Assembly: GCA_963995505.1 (NCBI GenBank)
Contig: OZ023191.1
Coordinates: 64,501 to 128,500, forward strand
Origin: Hypericum androsaemum
Lineage: Eukaryota; Streptophyta; Magnoliopsida; Malpighiales; Hypericaceae
DNA: 64,000 nucleotides
Reading direction: 5' to 3'
In this document: positions 9,694 to 21,330 of the stretch, piece by piece
Layout of the letters: every line of letters starts with the position of its first letter
Position numbering within the stretch: the stretch's first letter is position 1
Notes under the pieces: model-generated
What the model saw: only the letters and a program-made list of their open reading frames with translations
The model's database searches: none
What the model was told of the DNA's origin: nothing
Made by a program: the position numbers and the translations under genes

Positions 9694-12451
9694 ATGGAGG
9701 AGGAGGAGAACGCCGACGCCCATCCGAATGGTGGGCCCCTCAACAGGAGCAACTCCAAGAGCGTCTGGACCGACGTTGAGGTAGGGGAATGGGATAACCC
9801 TTTTTCCCTTTTCCTTTGTTAAAGAAAGATTGCTCCTTTACATTACAATCAATTTGGAATAGCAATATCCTGTCCTGTCCTATTATACTATATCCTATAT
9901 ATGCTTGCTTGCTTATACTATGCCTTGTCTTGTGTTGTATGTTTCGGTTGCAGAAGGGGGCTGACGAGGACGGCACCCCAGAGGAGCGAGCCGCCTTCAT
10001 CGACGAACTCCAGGCCTTCCATCGCCAACATTCCTTAGATTTCAAGCCCCTTAAATTCTACGGGGAGCCCTTGAACTGCCTTAAGTCTGTCTCTCTGCTC
10101 TCATCTTTTCTTTCTTTCTCCTGCAAGCATTTTTTTTGCACCCCTCGAATAACCCTTTGCTTGTTCCTCATCGGATTTAGGCTATGGAGAGCTGTTATCA
10201 ACTTGGGTGGTTATGATGTGGTAGGTTCTGCATTTGCTCTTCTTCATGGTTACTCGATTAAAAAAAATTGCTGCTACATTGCAGTTCCCCTGCTATTTTC
10301 TCTCTTCTCGCACAACGGAATTGTCATTTGTTACCCTCCATGATCTGCAGGTCACTACAGCTAAGCTGTGGAGACAAGTAGGAGAGTCTTTTCACCCCCC
10401 TAAGTAAGGGAAAACAACTCTCTGACTGCCTTTGCCCTTGTGTCATTTTCTTGGTCAACTCTTTCTAATGTACTTGTCAGATTGATCAACATCCTCACAC
10501 ACACTCTCTCCGTCTCTCTCTCTCTCTCTCTCAGGACATGTACATCAATCTCCTGGACATTCCGAAATTTCTACGAAAGGGTGATGCCTTTTTCTTGTAG
10601 GGTGTACTGCCAAACTGACCTTTTACATTACACTTGATAATTAGATTACTTAAAATTGTAGCAAATGCTTTGCACAGTACAGATGAAATTGATGCATTCT
10701 GTTGACTTGAAATTTCCTACCACGAAGTATACGTCTGCCAATCGATTCTAATGTCTGCGCATGCTATATCTTTGAGGCTCCTGGTTTTTGGTTGTAGTCA
10801 CTTTTGGAGTACGAAAAACATAAGACGCAAAGTGGTGAGCTTCAGCTTCATGCTTCGCCCCCTTACCAGTCTACAAGCATTGAAAAGGAGGTACAGTTCC
10901 AGCTCTTCTTTTATAGTCAAATTTTCTTCTTTGGAGGCATGCCAATTTATGTGGCTGTCCTCGTGTCAGCTTAGATGCTGAATGGCAAATGACTGTTTGG
11001 TCTTTGTCTAACTCTTTTTGAACTGATAAAGTGGTTTGTAACAAAAGGAGGACACGAGGTATAACCAGGTTCCAATTCGTGGTGCACGTGCAGTACATTT
11101 TTTGAAATTGACAAGTATAATTATCATGAAAAATGCATAAATGTCTAATGCGTTTGTTGTAGATTTGCCTTGAACTTCTTTTATCCAATTTTTGAGTTTC
11201 TGTGGCAGGCAAGTGGCTACCGGACACCAGGATCTGGTCGAGCTAGAAGGGATGCTGCAGCACGTGCCATGCAAGGTTGGCATGCACAACAAGGTCTAGC
11301 ACGTGGTGAGGTAAGCGAGAGTATGACAGAGATTTATTCCAAATGCCAACTGCTTTGACACTTGCTAATCAGATTAATCCTGAGCTTTTTGTTTATTTTC
11401 ATGGACTGGTAAAGAACTTGCACTCTGCACCAAGACGTGAGAAACCTCTTAAAAGTATTGGTAGGCCCTCGTATCTATGACATCTTGAACTTGTGTGATG
11501 CAGAGACACTTTGCGTTCTTCTTTTTGACTTCCTCTCTTTTGTACAAGGTTTGCATAAACCAAGGACACCAAAGGAAAGGAAACTCCTGCACGCTGATGC
11601 AAATGAAGAGTTAAGGATGTCACCTCTACTTTATTGGTTAATCATATCCAGCAGCTTCTTTGTGTGCCATAATGAAATTTAATTAACTAAACCTAAATGG
11701 TTTGTCCTTCTCTTTTTGTCCCTCTCATAGACTTGATATTGAAATTGTCGACATTGGACCGCCTGCTGATTGGGTGAAGATCAGTGTGCGGGAAACTGTA
11801 AGTTTCTGCTGGTTCTTTGCTTAGTATGCTAACTACCTCAAGACAGCAAAACCAGTTGGTGAATTTTTTTTGTGTGCAGAAAGATTGCTATGAGGTGCAT
11901 GCTCTTGTCCCTGGACTATTGCGTGAAGAGGTAGGCACTCGCTTTCTTCTTAGGTTCTACATTAGTTCTTGCTAGTTATAATTGCATCATGCAGATTGGA
12001 TCATGTCTAGTATTCCCTGTTTACTTTTACTATCCCCAGCCCGGAGGAGGCAAAATAATTGTGCTTCATGTTGCGGGGGAGACTAGTGGAGAAATGTGTG
12101 TCTTGTATGCCAATAACATCATATTTTAGCCAACTCTTGATCTTTGTGCTGTGTATTCAGGTTCGGGTGCAGTCAGATCCGGCAGGACGTGTGGTTATAA
12201 CGGGTCAGCCGCAACAGGTTGACAACCCTTGGGGAATAACTCCTTTCAAGAAGGTGTGTTGTTTACATTTTAAAGCGAGTTTCCATTGTTGAGCTCTGCG
12301 GTGTTGTAATTTCGTGTTTGCTTCGTTCTCTCTAACGAAGGCTGCTTTCCAGGTTGTTACCTTGCCTTGGAAGATAGATCACCTGCATACATCTGCTGTG
12401 GTCAGTCTTCACGGCCGCCTCTATGTTCGCATTCCATTTGAACAAGGATGA
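9694..12451 (+). CDS. ARID DNA-binding protein with C-terminal alpha-crystallin (HSP20-like) domain
   Basis: Thirteen exons: 9694-9780, 9954-10084, 10181-10220, 10351-10403, 10535-10580, 10798-10890, 11209-11310, 11415-11460, 11549-11609, 11731-11797, 11880-11930, 12161-12253, 12353-12451; 322 codons plus stop, in phase. The ARID covers roughly residues 35-120: EERAAFIDELQAFHRQHSL, KLWRAVINLGGYDVV, KLWRQVGESFHPPKTC, SWTFRNFYERSLLEYEKH. A linker includes GSGRARRDAAARAMQGWHAQ. The last ~95 residues form an HSP20-like fold: DIEIVDIGPPADWVKI, YEVHALVPGLLREEVRV, ending SLHGRLYVRIPFEQG. Arabidopsis relatives (At1g20910/At1g76510) were reported in the PEAT complex (PWWP, EPCR, ARID, TRB), which acts in heterochromatin silencing. 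The role here is inferred from that family. In one intron the acceptor tract is a CT microsatellite (10510-10532). Confidence 0.93.
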
Positions 12452-13036
12452 TTAATGAAGAGATGTGGATGGGAAAAGCACCCTAGGTAACAACAGTTGT
12501 GTGTTATTAACTCGTTAGATGTAATATGCAAACCATAAAAGATGTAGATGTGACTTGCTGTAGTCTTTGTATAATGAACACAATCTAGTTCCCAGATCTT
12601 TATGGTTATCTTGTCTTTTTAGTATGATCGATCTATGATCTTCCTGTCTTAGGCTTAGCTCCATACGTATCAGCACTCCAAAGCTTAGTGCAAAGAGAAG
12701 CAACCAACTTGAAAATAAAAATGACATGTGATATTGCTTCCGCCTTCCAATAATATTAATGGTGGACTAATGAAACTGGAACACAATGACCATCTTGCTT
12801 TCCTGCTTGATTCACTTTGTCAACTATCTATCTGAACAACCAACTCACTTGTCTGTTCCTTGCTTAGTCTTGCACTTGCACCCCTAAGCCAATTTTTTTT
12901 TTCAACCCGTATAGTGAGCCTAAGCCCAATTTTTTTTAGGGGTTAAGCCCAGTTACTTGTAAGCCTCCTAAGATTTGACTTTTGACTAAAAGAAAAAGGA
13001 AAAAGTGTTGTGTTGGACAGTCCTGATCATTGTTCG

Positions 13037-14000
13037 AATTCGAACGAATTCGAATAGAATTGGTTCGAATTCGAATTTATCAAAACCTTGAACCGTATTC
13101 AATTTGTTCAATGACGAATCGAATTCGAATTATGAACTGTCGAATTCGAATCGAATTTAAATTAATTCTTTAAACTTTTAATTTGAAATAAAAATTCAAA
13201 TCTTTCAAATTTTTTGGAATAAATTCAAAATGTTTGATTTTTTTGAAATATTTCATACTTAGGGGTTGGTGTTAGGGTTTAAGGGTTAGGATTAGTGTTT
13301 GGGTTTAGTGTTAGTGTTGAGGTTGGTGTTAGGGTTAGTGTTAGGATTAGGGTTAGAGTTTAGAATTAGGGTTAGGATTTAGGGTTAGGGTTAAGTTTTT
13401 CACCAAAGTAAAAAGATAAATATTCTATAGCAATTAATCTAGCTAGTTCCTCTTTATTTTTTGGGTCGGTGTAATGAAATAAAATATTAGGTTTAATAGA
13501 TAATTGAATTATCTAAACCTAATGTTTCAAAAATCATATTGTTTGCTCTACTTGATGTCATAATTAAATAGCAATATAGCTATTAATATGATTAATAATG
13601 TGAACAAGAATATGACTAATATAGCTAATTAGTAAATTTTTAGAGATAATTTATATGGATTAAATTAACAGTAGAGAATTGAGATTGAAGTATGTAAATT
13701 TTGAAGAATGAAAATAGGTATTTATAAGGTTTATAAGTAAATTGAGATTTAAAAAAATAGTAACCTGTTTTGGGGCCCAACCGTGGGCCCCACCTGAGAA
13801 GACAAGGTGAAGTGCCTTGAAGTGAGGCAGGCCCTCTGACAAAAGGGACTCGGGTGGGAAACGTGGGTTTCAAATTTCAATTTCCCTCCCACGTTCCCCC
13901 CACCCCTTTCAAATAAGTACTTAAGTTTTTTTTAAACATAATATGGACGAATTCGACATAAATTTATCTCGAATCGAATTCGAATTGAATTTTTCGGTTC
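13037..14000. repeat. AT-rich block with GAATTC-palindrome edges, possibly a decayed transposon
   Basis: The left edge (13037-13160) has many TTCGAATTCGAAT-type palindromes and GAACCGTAT. The right edge (13945-14030) has CGAATCGAATTCGAATTGAA and again GAACCGTATT. The edges partly match each other in inverted orientation, which suggests a non-coding DNA transposon. I could not define clean ends or a target duplication. Confidence 0.4.
13261..13396 (+). repeat. Degenerate telomere-like GTTAGG/TTAGGG array
   Basis: About 135 bp of imperfect repeats of GTTAGG, TTAGGG and GGTTTAGTG type. It resembles a degenerate interstitial telomeric repeat but has no perfect plant TTTAGGG array. It lies inside the AT-rich block. 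Confidence 0.75.
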
Positions 14001-15027
14001 AATAAATTATAAAATTCGTGAACCGTATTTTCTCCGGCTTGTCTTTTAGCTCTAAACATGAACATCATTTTCTCTCGTGAACACAGACTCAGACACAGTC
14101 CTCTCACGAATAAATTGAAGTCTGTCCCTCCAACTACGGTGCATCCACTTTTCGTACAAGCAATTACACGTGGGGACCAATTACAATTATCTGTCCTTCG
14201 ATTATATTTCCATTATGTGCTACTGCTGCCAAGGACACACACAAGATTCTTCACTTGCCCTCTACTACTACTAAACTCTCCAACTCAACTCAACTCAAAA
14301 CTTCTTTCTCGTTGAACTGAAAAAAATGCAGCATCCGACTTAGCCAGCCAACTCACTCACTCACTGTGTGTGTGTGTGTGGTGGGGTGTACATACATTTA
14401 GCTTAAAAATCTCGTCTCGTCAGCCCCCATTGCAGCTTGTCTTGTTAACCCAGAACCTGCTTCGGATTGGCAACTCGAGCCGCTTGTTAGACAAGTTAGA
14501 CATGATCTCTCCGAGCTTCCCCTATGTAATCTTGCTCTTATTGGACGTCCACAGAACCAATTACTTGATTGAGTTTGTAAGCGTAATAGACTAGGACTCC
14601 TCCCAACCCTAGTAATTTGGCAAATTCGCATCCCGTTAATCTGGATATCTTATTATATTCGGATTTTTCCAGTTGAAATATATATATACACATATATATA
14701 TATACATGAACATGAGTAATTTTACGCCTAAAAAAACTAAAAACTAAAACAAAAATTTGTAAGGTAAAAATGACACATTACAAATGGTCCAGACAAGACG
14801 GTGGGGAAAACATTGAACTTGAACCATTTGAGAAAAACTCTGTTCCCAAACACCATAAACTAACACCAAAGAATTATAGTAGGATACAGTGTAGTAGTAC
14901 ACACCATGATGATGATGATGATGATGATTAAGAAGATATTCAACATTAACAACGAGGACACCCCAAAACCCCTCCCATTTCCCAAACCGCAACCTCCTCC
15001 TCGCCATCTTCAATTATCTGCTGCCTG

Positions 15028-17417
15028 CTAGCACCCGATTTTTGACACGTCTCTGCTGGACCGGTTGTACTTCATATGGCTCCTCACTAGGTGCCCTGCA
15101 GAGATGGCGGACATCAATGACAGCTCCCCTGCCAACACAGCACCCGCCACTATTGTCGCCAGCAGCCTCGCGTTTGATCCCGGGGACTCTTTGCTCGAAC
15201 CCTTCACACCAAGCAGATTCAGGCAAGCAGCCTGCGAAGCAAGTTGTGTACCCCCTCCCACTGTCCCCACCTGATATAATCATCGTCACATAATTCACTA
15301 GTTTAAAATCGATTACGCAAGATGACAACCACGGATCTTAAATCTTAATAGGGAGTTAGTTATAGTGGAATTACCTCGATGGAAGGCATTGTGACAGAGA
15401 TGTGAAGATCTTTGCCGTCGTTGACAGCTTCCATCATGGTGATGCAGTGAGAACTCTCAACATTTTGAGCTGGATCTTGCCCAGTGGCGATGAATACTGC
15501 AGACACAATGTTGCTCGCGTGGGCGTTAAAACCTCCAAGAGCACCAGCCATGGCCGAACCAGCCAGGTTCTTGAGCATATTGAGCTCCACGAGGGCTGCA
15601 ACATCAGTTTTCAACACCTTTTTCACCACATCCTCATTGATAACAGCCTCGCAAACCACTGATTTGCCACGCCCTTCTATCCAGTTCACAGCCGCAGGTT
15701 TCTTGTCAGAGCAAAAATTCCCTAATAAGAAAAGCAACAGTGACTCATGAGATGTTAGTAAATGTGGCCTACAAATCACACACACCTAACATATATAACA
15801 TCATGCCAAGCGCTGAGAAGGATAATCAGCTGGAAATATCTCTCATGTGAGCAGTGTCCGGTCCGGTCCTCAGTTTAGCAAACTGATCAATTAAATCAAA
15901 AACATATGTGACAAACATCCGGACACGCACGAGATTTGAAACAGATCAATCATGGCCACTCCTATAACTGGTTTAGAAGCAAGCCATCAGGGGGCTGCCC
16001 AGTTGTCCCATCCTCTATCTAGTATCCATGTCAAGCAAGTCATTAAGGAAAATGAAAAGCATCGATGGATTGCATGAATCCATGTCAACCAACCTTAAGC
16101 ACGAGACGATACGGTGACTCATTTAAAGGACATCAAATTATTCATTAAAAAAAAGATGAGGAATGTTCACAGAATAATGCAAAAACGGACATCTTGTTTA
16201 CAACGTCATTCTAAACTCCCTGGAGAATAATATATAAAAAAGACAAATTGAGAAGTAAGAAAAACGTCAGAGGGGAATAAATAAATAAATGCAAAAAGGC
16301 AGACCGGAGATTCCAATGACATCCATATCAGGGAAATCATTCTGAAGGAAGTCGAGGACGTTCTGGACCCCCTTTGATACCATGTTCATCCCCATTGCAT
16401 CCCCCGTGCTGCAGCTGAATCTCATGTACAGATTCTTCCCCGCAATGGAGCACTTGATCCCCTGCAGCCTCGCGAATCTACTCGACCTGCAACCGATTCA
16501 TCACCTCTCCACACCTGTTAATCCTCAACGGCTAACTGACAAAAAGAGAGAGAATTTTACCTGTTGAAGACGCAGGAGAGGGTGTCGAAGTGCTCGGGGT
16601 TCTCGAGGAAGAACTTGAGGTCGGCTGCGCGTCGTGCGGAGGCGAAGCGGACAACGGGGGCGCGGGTCATTGCGTCACGGAGGACCGTGGAGGTGGCCCC
16701 ACCGCAGGCGTAGATGGCCTTGCATCCTCGGTTGGTGCTGGCCACCAGGCACCCCTCCGTGGTCGCCATGGGTACCGAGTACTCGAACCCGTCGAGGAGC
16801 AGCGGCCCCGCTATCCCCACCGGAATCTGAACGTACCCAACCGGCATCTCGCAGCACTGTCCTAGAATGGACTCGTAGTCGAACCCCTCAAGAGGAAGCC
16901 CCTCCAGGGACCGGCCCGTGACCCTCTGGAGTGCATCCCGCCGGACGCGGGCTGCCCGGCGGCAGTCCCCGAGGCGGGACTCGAGGGAGTAGGAGGGGAG
17001 GGTGCCGGAGACAACCGACTGGACGATGTCCTCGTCCTCCTGGGAGGAAACGAGGGGATCCGGGAGGAGGACGGGAGGGGAGATGACGGGGCAGGGGACT
17101 CCCTCCTCCTCCCAGGCGTCATCGGGGTGGGGACGGGAGATGAAGGACTGGACGAAGTCGATGCCGAAGAAACCGAGGAGGTAGATGAAGGAGGCGACGA
17201 GGGAGAGAATGGCGGTGATGTCGGAGAGGGTGACGAGGTGGAGGATCTTGTCGCGGCGAGTGTGGAGGAGGTAGTAGGCGGCGGAGAAGAAGAGGGTGAA
17301 GAAGAAGGCGTTGGTGAGATAGAGTGGGAGGGGAAGGGCGTCCGACGCCTTTGGGGACGGGGGCCGCCTAATCTTGTCGGCCTCCTCCGCCTTCTTGGGG
17401 AGGCGCCGGTGCTCCAT
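15028..17417 (-). CDS. HMGR: 3-hydroxy-3-methylglutaryl-CoA reductase
   Basis: Four exons: 17417-16561, 16486-16305, 15721-15375, 15270-15028; 542 codons plus stop, in phase, a usual length for plant HMGR. Two N-terminal membrane spans (about 30-51 and 65-88) anchor it in the ER. A variable acidic linker ([10 protein letters not shown]) leads into the catalytic domain. Expected catalytic residues are present: Glu221 in TTEGCLVAS, Lys353 in [10 protein letters not shown], Asp429 in TGQDPAQN and His527 in [11 protein letters not shown]. The Ser pair just after this His (533/534) matches the SnRK1-type regulatory site known in plant HMGRs. It makes mevalonate from HMG-CoA using NADPH, the committed step of cytosolic isoprenoid synthesis. 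The first exon is much more GC-rich than the rest. It has no close partner gene; the upstream flank is filled by MULEs. Confidence 0.98.
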
Positions 17418-17722
17418 TGTTAAAGATCAGGTTTCCTTGACAAAGCGTGGTTGTGCTGTGGTGGTATCTCATATATTAAAATAGAGGAGCATTATAAGCC
17501 GCCCCATCCCCTCCTTCCCTCCTGATCTTCATGTGTGTGTCTCCTCTTGATGCCAATTAGGGAATCATAAACAATGGCGGGGGGAGAGAGAGGTGAAGCG
17601 AGGAGGGTGGTGGTCGCTCTGTTGGGGTAGGGGTTTGTTTGGCGCGTACGACATCTGTTCTGTCATGTCATGTCATGTGGGAGACAGACAGCACACGTTC
17701 AAACTTCAAAGTGCTAAAATTA
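17418..17722. other. HMGR 5' flank
   Basis: About 305 bp between the HMGR start codon and the first MULE end. A TATA-like AT stretch lies near 17470-17480. The promoter available to HMGR may therefore be short, or may extend into transposon sequence. Confidence 0.5.
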
Positions 17723-17880
17723 GGGAAACTTACGCTGAGGTCTCTGTAGTTTGGCGTCCCATCTTCTAGGGTCCCTGGATTTCCAAAATCCATCTCGGAT
17801 CCCTGACGGCTTTTTTTTTGTCTTTTTTTCATTTTTAGTCATGAAAATGACCAAAATGCCCTTAAACAAAAATAAAAAAA

Positions 17881-19027
17881 GGAAAAAGTCTACTTAAATA
17901 CCCTGTGGTATCACAAAAAATCAAGTCAGTATCCTGTAGTTTAAAACGTATCAATTGAGTCAAACTTATTCAAATTAAAATCAATTAGAGGCCCAGGCAG
18001 TTGCCCCGGAGATGCCCGGCCAAGTGGAAGGCCACATCAGCTTGTCACTCCTAAGTGGCATGCCAACTAGATTTATGTAAAACTATCAAAATGGTCTCAA
18101 TTTTGTATATAATTTTATAAAAATCCTTGCGCATTACCCATCCCTAACCTCTCTTCATCTTCTCTGTTCATGTTCATCTTCTCCCCCTATGAAGTCCAAA
18201 ACCCAGAGAAAAGAAGCCCTTCAAAATCGAACAAGCCCCCGCCTCTGCAAACAATAAGTCGAGGCAAGTCTACTCATTCATTATTTTCCACCAATATCTA
18301 TTTGTCCTAAATTATCCAAAACCCCATTACCCACTCCTGCCAAGAAAAACAAGCACAAAATAACAAAAGGGACGACCAGGCCAATTCCCATCTTCCTCTT
18401 CTTCTTCTTCTTCTTCTTCTTCAACCTAAACCCAAAACCACGCCCGCCCAATTAGGGTTTTCTCTGAACTCGCGATCGAGAGCCACAGTGACTCTGATCC
18501 TTTCCTCCCGCGCCCATCTCTGTCGTCTTCATTCCCGTCAGAGCCGCAAGTTATTCCATCAAGAGAGATTAGCCCCGAACACGTTAAGGATGATGACGTG
18601 GAAGGAGGGTCTGCCCCTACTTGTCGAATTTGCCTCGAGTCCAATTGCGAGCCTGGTAATTTATTTTTCTCCTCTTAATCTTATTATTAAAAAAGAAAAA
18701 AGTTTTGATCTTTCTTGTTTTTATTGACTTGGGCGACGTCATTTTTGGGTGTGTTTGGTAGGTGAAGATGACGAGCCTGATGAGCTTGTCCTCCATCTTG
18801 ACCAAAACTAAATCGAGAAGAAAAAAAGTAAAAAATCGGTGTATCCATCCCTGCTTGATGAGCTTGTCCTCGAGGACGACGAGCGACGCTTCTGGTCGTG
18901 CTTATTGTTCGGCTTCTTCGAGATTCCGACGGCTCTTTGGTCTCCCATGTACCCCCGTCCCTCGACAGTGGTTTCCCGTCCCTCGGCCTACCTTGTTCTT
19001 GTGGGCCCAGCCACAGACGGAGAGGGA

Positions 19028-19089
<62 letters not shown>

Positions 19090-19547
19090 GGAAGAGGTGA
19101 GATCCGATTAGGGGCCGGCGGAGGAGGCATCCCTTTGGAGAGTTCCGAAGGTGTTGAAGGTATAGACTTGCCTCGATCTATTGTTTGCGGAGGCGGGGGC
19201 TTGTTCAATTTTGAAGGGCTTTTTTTTCTCTGGGTTTTGGACTTTATTGGGAGAAGATGAACAGAGAAGATGAAGAGAGGTTAGGGATGGGTAATGTGCA
19301 GGGATTTTTATAAAATTATATACAAAATTGAGACCATTTTGCTATTTTTACATAAGTCTAGTTGGCATGCCACTTAGGAGTGATAAGCTGATGTGGCCTT
19401 CCACTTGGCCGGGCAGCCCCAGGGCAGCTGCCCGGGCCTCTAATTGATTTTAATTTGAATAAATTTGACTCAATTGATACGTTTTAAACCACAGGATACT
19501 GACTTGATTTTTTGCGATACCACATGGTACTTAAGTAAACTTTTCCC
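17881..19547. mobile_element. Nested MULE with ~300-bp TIRs and a captured RING-CH gene fragment
   Basis: The left arm (17881 to about 18190) and right arm (about 19255 to 19547) are near-perfect inverted copies sharing GTATCAATTGAGTCAAA, CTTCCACTTGGCCGGGC and CATGCCACTTAGGAGTG, read on one strand or the other. The perfect 9-bp target duplication ATAAAAAAA lies at 17872-17880 and 19548-19556. The core (18190-19255) contains host-like coding sequence with an intron, a CTT repeat at about 18403-18422 and a GA repeat at about 19030-19085. The structure is that of a Pack-MULE inserted inside the outer element. Confidence 0.92.
18478..18811 (+). pseudogene. Captured fragment of a RING-CH (RINGv) E3 ligase gene
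   Basis: Reading from 18478 gives ESHSDSDPFLPRP, then EHVKDDDVEGGSAPTC and RICLESNCEPG up to a GT donor at 18656. An AG acceptor ends at 18761, and the next exon reads EDDEPDELVLHLDQN before a stop at 18809-18811. CRICLES followed by an acidic insert and DEL is how the plant RING-CH zinc finger starts. Only the first two metal-binding cysteines of the C4HC3 pattern are recognisable, so the domain cannot be functional as it stands. The retained intron means it was taken up as genomic DNA, not via RNA. Source gene unknown. Confidence 0.7.
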
Positions 19548-19680
19548 ATAAAAAAATTTACATTCTCCAACCTTTAAACAAAATAGGAACCACCAAAAAT
19601 TAACCCAAAAATAAGATCAAACTAATTAAACCAAAAACATTAAGGAAAAAAATTCCGATCAAAATTAAAAAACTGGATCG

Positions 19681-20060
19681 TCCCCATCGTTGAATCTTTT
19701 CTCAGAGCCGACGCGGAGCCACCTCTTTGCCTTCCAGAGTACCTGCACCGGGGAGAGCATCCGAGAGAAGGCGACCTCGACGACGTCGTCATAGGCCTGG
19801 AAGAACCTTGCCCCTAGGTTCCCGACGAGGTACACCCCGAAAGCGACCTCACAGAGGTTCCAGAACGTGAACTCCTAAAGGACGAGCTAGAGGTCAAAGG
19901 CGGCGCCACGGTCGGCGAGGTCGGAGAGGGAGGAGAGGAGGGATTAGGCGGCGCGGCGGAGGAGCTCCTTAGCAGAATCGAGAGCTTCTTTGAGAGCAAA
20001 ATTGAAACCCAGACGGGACTGAAGTCCGACTCCATCTCCAAGTCCTCGTACCTCCCTGGC
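19681..20060 (-). pseudogene. Captured and decayed cytochrome P450 fragment (CYP86-clan-like)
   Basis: Reading the minus strand gives ALKEALDSAKELLRRAA, a stop, SLLSSLSDLADRGAAFDL, a stop, LVL, a stop, then EFTFWNLCEVAFG. LGARFFQAYDDVVEVAF and WKAKRWLRVGSEKR follow. The pattern FTFxxxCxVAFG then FxxAxDDxxE and WKxKRWLxxGSE is that of the middle part of CYP86/94/96/704-type fatty-acid hydroxylases. Three in-frame stops and the missing heme-binding region mean it is dead. It lies in the outer MULE, antisense to the RING-CH fragment. Confidence 0.65.
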
Positions 20061-20630
20061 AAAATCGGGAACGGATGGTTTAGGGTTTGGGAGGAAAAAT
20101 TGGGGATTTGGTGCGGCTTCATGACGTCACCGACTCCTAATCCCGTCGCCGGCCTCTCTACGTCGGATCTCGGTGCCGGGTAAAGAGAGAATTTACCCAG
20201 AAGACGAAATCGAGAAATTAAATTGGGGGATTTCTTTTATCGTTCTCGGGATTTCTTTTAGCTCGTAACAGAGTCCAAGATTAATTTACCAAAAAAACAG
20301 AGTCAAAGATTTGCTTATTGATGATGATGATTTAGTTTGATTTTTTTTTCCTTAATATTTTTGGTTGTGTTCTTGATTTGGTTAGTTTGATCTTGTTTTT
20401 GAGTTGATTTTTGGTGATTGGTGTTTTTGTTCAAAGGTTGAAGAATGTGAAATTTTTTGTTTAAAGATATTTTGGTCATTTCCATGACAAAAATGAAAAA
20501 AAGCAGGGACTCGAGAATTTCTAAAACCAAACTTCAGGGACGTCATAAAAGATTTCATAAATGCGGGGACCCGAGAAGGAGGGACGTCAAACTACAAGGA
20601 CTTTAGCATAATTTTCCCTTAAAATTATTT

Positions 20631-21015
20631 GGGCAAATTACTGTAGCACCCTTCTTATTTGACTTAGTTGACGATTTAGTCTCTCTAGTTTCGAAAAATA
20701 TTCAGATATCTCCCTTCTTTGATTTTATTATACTTTAGGGTCCCTGGCATCAGAAAATATTCGATTTTTATTTTTGTTGGAGTTGAAAAGAAGAAGATGA
20801 AGAGGAAGAAGAAAGAGATTTTTTTATTTTTTTTAAGTGGGAGGGACATTTTCTTCTTTTCAAGTGGCCATTCGCCGGAGAAAATCGAATATTCCGACGC
20901 TAGGGACCCCAACGTATAATAAAATCAAAGAATGAGATATCAGAATGTTTTTCAAAACTAGAAAGACTAAATTGTCGATTAAGTTAAACAAAAAAAGAGC
21001 TACAGTAATTTGCCC
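20631..21015. mobile_element. Mutator-type MITE
   Basis: The left end GGGCAAATTACTGTAGC and right end GCTACAGTAATTTGCCC are inverted; arms of about 130 bp match imperfectly (GACGATTTAGTCTCTCTAGT against its complement near 20960). The flanks AAATTATTT (20622-20630) and AAATTATTA (21016-21024) are a 9-bp duplication with one mismatch. The 385-bp element has no protein. It sits 12 bp from the end of the outer MULE. Confidence 0.8.
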
Positions 21016-21330
21016 AAATTATTAGTTGCTCCCCTGTTTTCTTACCCCGAATGGTATTTGTACCGCGTGCAACCCAACCTAAAAGGTTTTAATTTTTATC
21101 GAAGATAAATCCAAATTAGTCGGGTTAATGCATAACATAAAAAATAGAGCGCGCTTTTGGGCTCCGTTTCCAGAAGGAAGAGTGTTGGGCTTGGCGCTAA
21201 AGAATGCGGCCCAACCCACCACCTTCCACTGAGAAAATAGATATAAGCATGTCTATATTAATTAAACTAGTTTCCTAAATTAAACAAGAAGAAGAAGCAG
21301 TGAGAGGAGGAAGAATAGAAAGAAAGAAAG
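21016..21330. promoter_or_regulatory. 5' flank of the CCR-like gene
   Basis: The 315 bp upstream of the start codon contain GGGCT and CGGCCCAAC motifs (about 21156-21216), an AT-rich TATA-like stretch at about 21238-21262 and a purine-rich leader. Promoter identity is inferred from position. Confidence 0.5.

Larger units (their letters stand above)
12452..15027. other. Gap between ARID and HMGR genes
   Basis: No gene is supported. It contains the ARID 3'UTR, an AT-rich block (about 13030-14000) with GAATTC-rich edges and a telomere-like array, short TG and TA repeats near 14365 and 14680-14705, and the HMGR 3'UTR with a (GAT)n run at about 14907-14930. Confidence 0.6.
17723..20618. mobile_element. 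Outer long-TIR Mutator-like element with a captured P450 fragment
   Basis: The left end GGGAAACTTACGCTGAGGTC (from 17723) and right end CTTTAGCATAATTTTCCC (to 20618) are inverted relatives; GGCGTCCC and GGGACGTC lie just inside. The flanks are CTAAAATTA (17714-17722) and TTAAAATTA (20619-20627), a 9-bp target duplication with one mismatch, as expected for Mutator-like elements. It carries no transposase, so it is non-autonomous. Its interior holds a decayed P450 fragment and is interrupted by a second MULE at 17881-19547. Confidence 0.85.

Noticed and set aside
13261..13396. Possible chromosome end or true telomere
   Set aside because: The repeats are degenerate, short and followed by ordinary gene-bearing DNA on both sides.
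17127..17423. 98-codon Glu/Gly-rich frame on the + strand
   Set aside because: Antisense shadow of GC-rich HMGR exon 1.
18762..19260. Longer overlapping frames in the inner MULE core
   Set aside because: They run through a GA microsatellite in several frames; only the CRICLES-containing reading has protein-family support.
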